Shown here: one piece after another, positions 43,601-45,425 of the stretch
How the letters are laid out: the number at the start of each line of letters is the position of its first letter
Position numbering within the stretch: position 1 is the first letter of the stretch
The notes under the pieces: generated by a model
The model's database searches: none
What the model was told of the DNA's origin: nothing
The model's input: the letters and a program-made list of their open reading frames with translations, nothing else
Assembly (NCBI GenBank): GCA_947643225.1
Contig: CANRVH010000007.1
Span: 1 to 45,425, forward strand
Length of the DNA: 45,425 nt
Direction of reading: 5' to 3'
Source of the DNA: an uncultured Clostridia bacterium
GTDB lineage: Bacteria; Bacillota_I; Bacilli_A; RF39; UBA660
Program-made: the position numbers and the translations under genes

Positions 43601-45293
43601 TTGCATATTCGTTGATGGCTTTAATTAATGACTGATAGAAGAATAAAAGGAGGGTGATTTCTATTAGAAGTAAAGTTATGGAGTGTGAAAATAATATGCT
43701 GATTAGGAAAAGGAAATAGAGCAGTTGTTTTTTAAGATTTGTTAACAAGAGTAATTTATTTTTATTGGATTTTTGCTTTAATTCGCTGATGTTTCTTTTT
43801 ATAAAGTGATGATAATATTTTAAGTAGGTATTAAATGTATTTTTCTTTTTTCTGGTAAAAAGTATTTCTTTTTGATAGTTAGCATTTAATATTTTCTTTC
43901 TTAGAAAGGAGTTTTTTCCTTTTAGTAGTTCTTGTTCTACTTCTAAATTATAGATTTCATTATGATTTAATAGAGCTTCTTCTTTTTGGTAGAGTAGACT
44001 ATATAAATTTTCTTCTTTGTTTATAATAGGAAAGAAAAGTAGTGCGTGTCCTTTTTTTACTCGTCTTTTTCTTTTATCTAAAACGATTTTATTTAGTGGA
44101 TGGTCCATTATTCCGATTAAATATTTGATTTTTTTACTATCAATTTTTTCTATTTCATTTAGATTTATTATATATTTTGTGCTTTTGGGATAAGATATTT
44201 TTTCTTCTTTTTGATAAAATTGGTAAATTTTTTTGTCATTATTTTTATTCAAATTATTACATTTATGATTTAAATATGTTATTAGTTCTGGTTCTAGATT
44301 TTTGTTTTTATTGATGATGTTAAATTTGATATTTTCTGATTTATTTAGATTTAAATCAATAAAAAATACATCAATTTGTTCTTTGTCAAGAAAAAATATA
44401 TATAGATTTACTATTGTTTTACTAGCAGAGGGTATTTTTTTACTGGAATAATCTAGACGAAGGAGAGGATGATTTTTTTTAAATAGATAGAGACCAATAT
44501 GTTCTTTTTTTTCTATTATATCTTTGTAAAATTTTAAAGGCTTTCTTTTTCTTTGTATTTTTTTTCTATAAATATTTTTACTTTCTTTTGACATGATTTG
44601 ATAAAATTTGTCTTTATTTAATAGTTGTTCTATTTCTAGAAGCTTTAAGTAAAATTCCTCCATATTTAATTTTTCTGATTGCTTTATACTATAGATGATA
44701 TTATTTAATAAAAGAATTTTTTCTTTCTCTTTTCTTTTTGTAGTGGTTAAAATTTTGGATAGATTTTTATTTTGACTTTGAAGTGTAAGATTAAAAGCTT
44801 TGAAAACTTTTTGATTGTTTAATTTGTTTATTTCTTTATTTAGAATGGAGATGGTTTCATCTTTTGTATTTTCTGTTAGAGAATAGTATTTATTAATTGA
44901 AATATCTTTCTTTAATTTTAATTGATGTATTTTTTTTGCAATTTTTTTCTTTTCTAGTAGATTAGTATGTTCCTCTTTTATTAAAAGAGTTAATTTATCT
45001 GTAAGTATTTTTTTAATTAATATAGGAATTTGATCGATTTCTTGATAATTAAATTTTTTTTTATTTTCTTGTTGAATAGATTTTAAATATTCTATTAGAT
45101 CTTTTTCTATTAGAAAATAGTTATTTTCTAATAAGTATATTTTTATATTTTTATATAGTAAATTTTTCTTTTTAATTTTTTTTATTTTGGGAGAGTTGAT
45201 CATGTTGTAATTTTCTTTTATTAAATTAGTAAATGAAGTAGGGGTGTTTATATTTATTATGTTTTTGATTCGTTTTTTCTTCTTTACTAACAT
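40602..45293 (-). CDS. Degenerate NdvB-like (GT84/GH94-type) membrane protein, probably non-catalytic
   Basis: A 1563-residue protein with the architecture of cyclic beta-1,2-glucan synthase NdvB, about half its usual length. A GT84 remnant is at about 370-425: YIINLNEIEKI stands where NdvB has the Asp-x-Asp of its donor site, and MDHPLNKIVLD matches the family's AHPLNRPVFD. Two transmembrane regions follow (about 521-555, 588-615, ending LLSPLLSYI). Two GH94-like beta-sandwich regions and an all-helical domain follow, with PLMILDLR and a C-terminal YLYQIGLEGILGF, as in NdvB. The GDWNDG-type GH94 acid motif is absent. It is intact with no stops, so probably a structural pseudo-enzyme rather than a decaying gene. 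Own SD on the minus strand. Confidence 0.75.
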   Translation of the reverse strand: MLVKKKKRIKNIININTPTSFTNLIKENYNMINSPKIKKIKKKNLLYKNIKIYLLENNYFLIEKDLIEYLKSIQQENKKKFNYQEIDQIPILIKKILTDKLTLLIKEEHTNLLEKKKIAKKIHQLKLKKDISINKYYSLTENTKDETISILNKEINKLNNQKVFKAFNLTLQSQNKNLSKILTTTKRKEKEKILLLNNIIYSIKQSEKLNMEEFYLKLLEIEQLLNKDKFYQIMSKESKNIYRKKIQRKRKPLKFYKDIIEKKEHIGLYLFKKNHPLLRLDYSSKKIPSASKTIVNLYIFFLDKEQIDVFFIDLNLNKSENIKFNIINKNKNLEPELITYLNHKCNNLNKNNDKKIYQFYQKEEKISYPKSTKYIINLNEIEKIDSKKIKYLIGIMDHPLNKIVLDKRKRRVKKGHALLFFPIINKEENLYSLLYQKEEALLNHNEIYNLEVEQELLKGKNSFLRKKILNANYQKEILFTRKKKNTFNTYLKYYHHFIKRNISELKQKSNKNKLLLLTNLKKQLLYFLFLISILFSHSITLLLIEITLLLFFYQSLIKAINEYANIPEYLFTIIKREKDKTKYKINITMGLIFLLLHNLTGIIFLLSPLLSYIIHKKRNTKQPFTIKEIVEKKEVQLDTSILSNKNLSLYIDRNETEIIKYKGDKLLKTNWNKQLQIKIDNKDPLPLQTTNIDLKVNKVKINKEYKEIKLTIEPIISEFDHIEIKKLILENKKKETTNISLEFLLTINQNEELINPLPLTIKNKNHNIYITTYFLNTKNELSLEEEKKIRLKTEKLKIKEKKELYMITIISENMNIESLINQYKIPYIKSLFTLTKEKKLTTNYSLLNYLIEVNQFKINEARKKLLTYNILTTENLKKFNIDANIPLMILDLRNTSNKSILKETVLFFTYVKEHNFPLHLVIFNNIDKEYLKDLQYHIKEEKKHLLKIPGKIYILDEQSISKEEIILFYTLSYLTIDATLYQNLTDYLTKLKKNLKKVEKENYKEKKGINSNDLSLNVKERKKFLSNHTITSPTSLKTITTPNAENYTYINNKMRLSFKEKIIINNTNLIFDTIKYGHGYTTYLAKTKKLAIELTEFISYFEKTKFYKLTIKNNSEETLSISIKYIIHPTLIDDFPNSSRYILCKYNEQNNLVTMQNKLNSYFFRNTCYITCTEKFKNVNLSNPSKKIIEIKKMIPKNSSKELAFTLGISDLTYLNFLKEKYSNIATINTSLTISTNYFKTMLNKIKVKTNNQLFDDLINHSLLYKTLTEKIFQSSNQSCLRNSLNILSIFPEIAKETIINNIQEELTEENLFYLIYTTSIYIDQSEQTEILSEKIKKEANLYEQLKIKITNLKKEKNTNKFYLYMILEQFIKLSKQYDKNIDTKKIKEELTTIKKELLKDKDKISKIYRILLGITTNKEEKVIISKKIPTFLQNKEILYLYFLLKEQPYDILYEHFQNITSYNIENIEKINKYSSYLYQIGLEGILGFKRKNKKLYIKPHLPSSIKNYQLTYQYLNTTYHINIIINNKENKLLINNQQENIDYIELKNDYKPHNIDLYITKE

Positions 45294-45425
45294 ATTTTTC
45301 TCTCCTTTTTTTTATTATACATGATCATATTCAGAATAACAATGACTGGAGTTTTAATTAAATAAAAATATGTAGCATTACAATTGATGTGACACCTTTT
45401 GGGTACAAAAAAAGCAATAAGTCGT

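Overview
The window is AT-rich Gram-positive DNA using the standard bacterial code, with strong Shine-Dalgarno (SD) sequences. The flanks carry a spore-coat cotJ locus, a LytTR-type response regulator and a large NdvB-like membrane protein. This points to a low-GC, spore-forming Bacillota, probably gut-associated; the species cannot be told from the sequence.

Layout. 1-1672 is host: a membrane coiled-coil protein, a fused cotJA-cotJB gene, and the first 28 codons of cotJC. 1673-39067 is a complete siphovirus-type prophage of about 37.4 kb. It sits inside cotJC between two copies of TATGGTGGTGC and joins cotJC in frame if excised. 39057-45425 is host again: the rest of cotJC, a response regulator, a microprotein and the NdvB-like protein. 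Prophage order is: serine recombinase, PH/SHOCT protein, CI-like repressor and Cro-like protein with shared operators; a dense run of early genes (DnaD-like, helicase-loader-like, DUF1351, RecT, metallo-beta-lactamase fold, many small proteins); an ArpU-like regulator, a ribbon-helix-helix repressor and an antirepressor; a tRNA; then packaging, head, tail and lysis genes in A118/PBSX-like order; and an accessory right end with an ncRNA/toxin-like locus, an excisionase-like HTH protein and a zinc-finger protein.

Central finding. The tRNA at 18636-18712 has the body of a bacterial initiator tRNA (C1xA72 mismatch, A11:U24, 77 nt, encoded CCA) but its anticodon is CCU, which reads AGG. Just downstream, a set of late genes has AGG exactly where ATG should be, 7-10 nt after an SD: a small protein, portal, minor capsid, ADP-ribosyltransferase, major capsid, a minor capsid/tail-completion protein, tail tube and distal tail protein. 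The tape measure may use GGG. Early genes, the terminase and the lysis genes use ATG or GTG. I infer that the phage brings its own initiator tRNA to start its virion genes at AGG, so that these genes (and the toxin) stay untranslated until the tRNA is made. I know of no natural system like this, but I could not search.

Other points of interest are a possible sporulation-linked excision of the prophage from cotJC with readable attP arms, an NdvB-like protein without catalytic motifs, a microprotein family shared by phage and host, and a possible type I toxin/antisense RNA locus.
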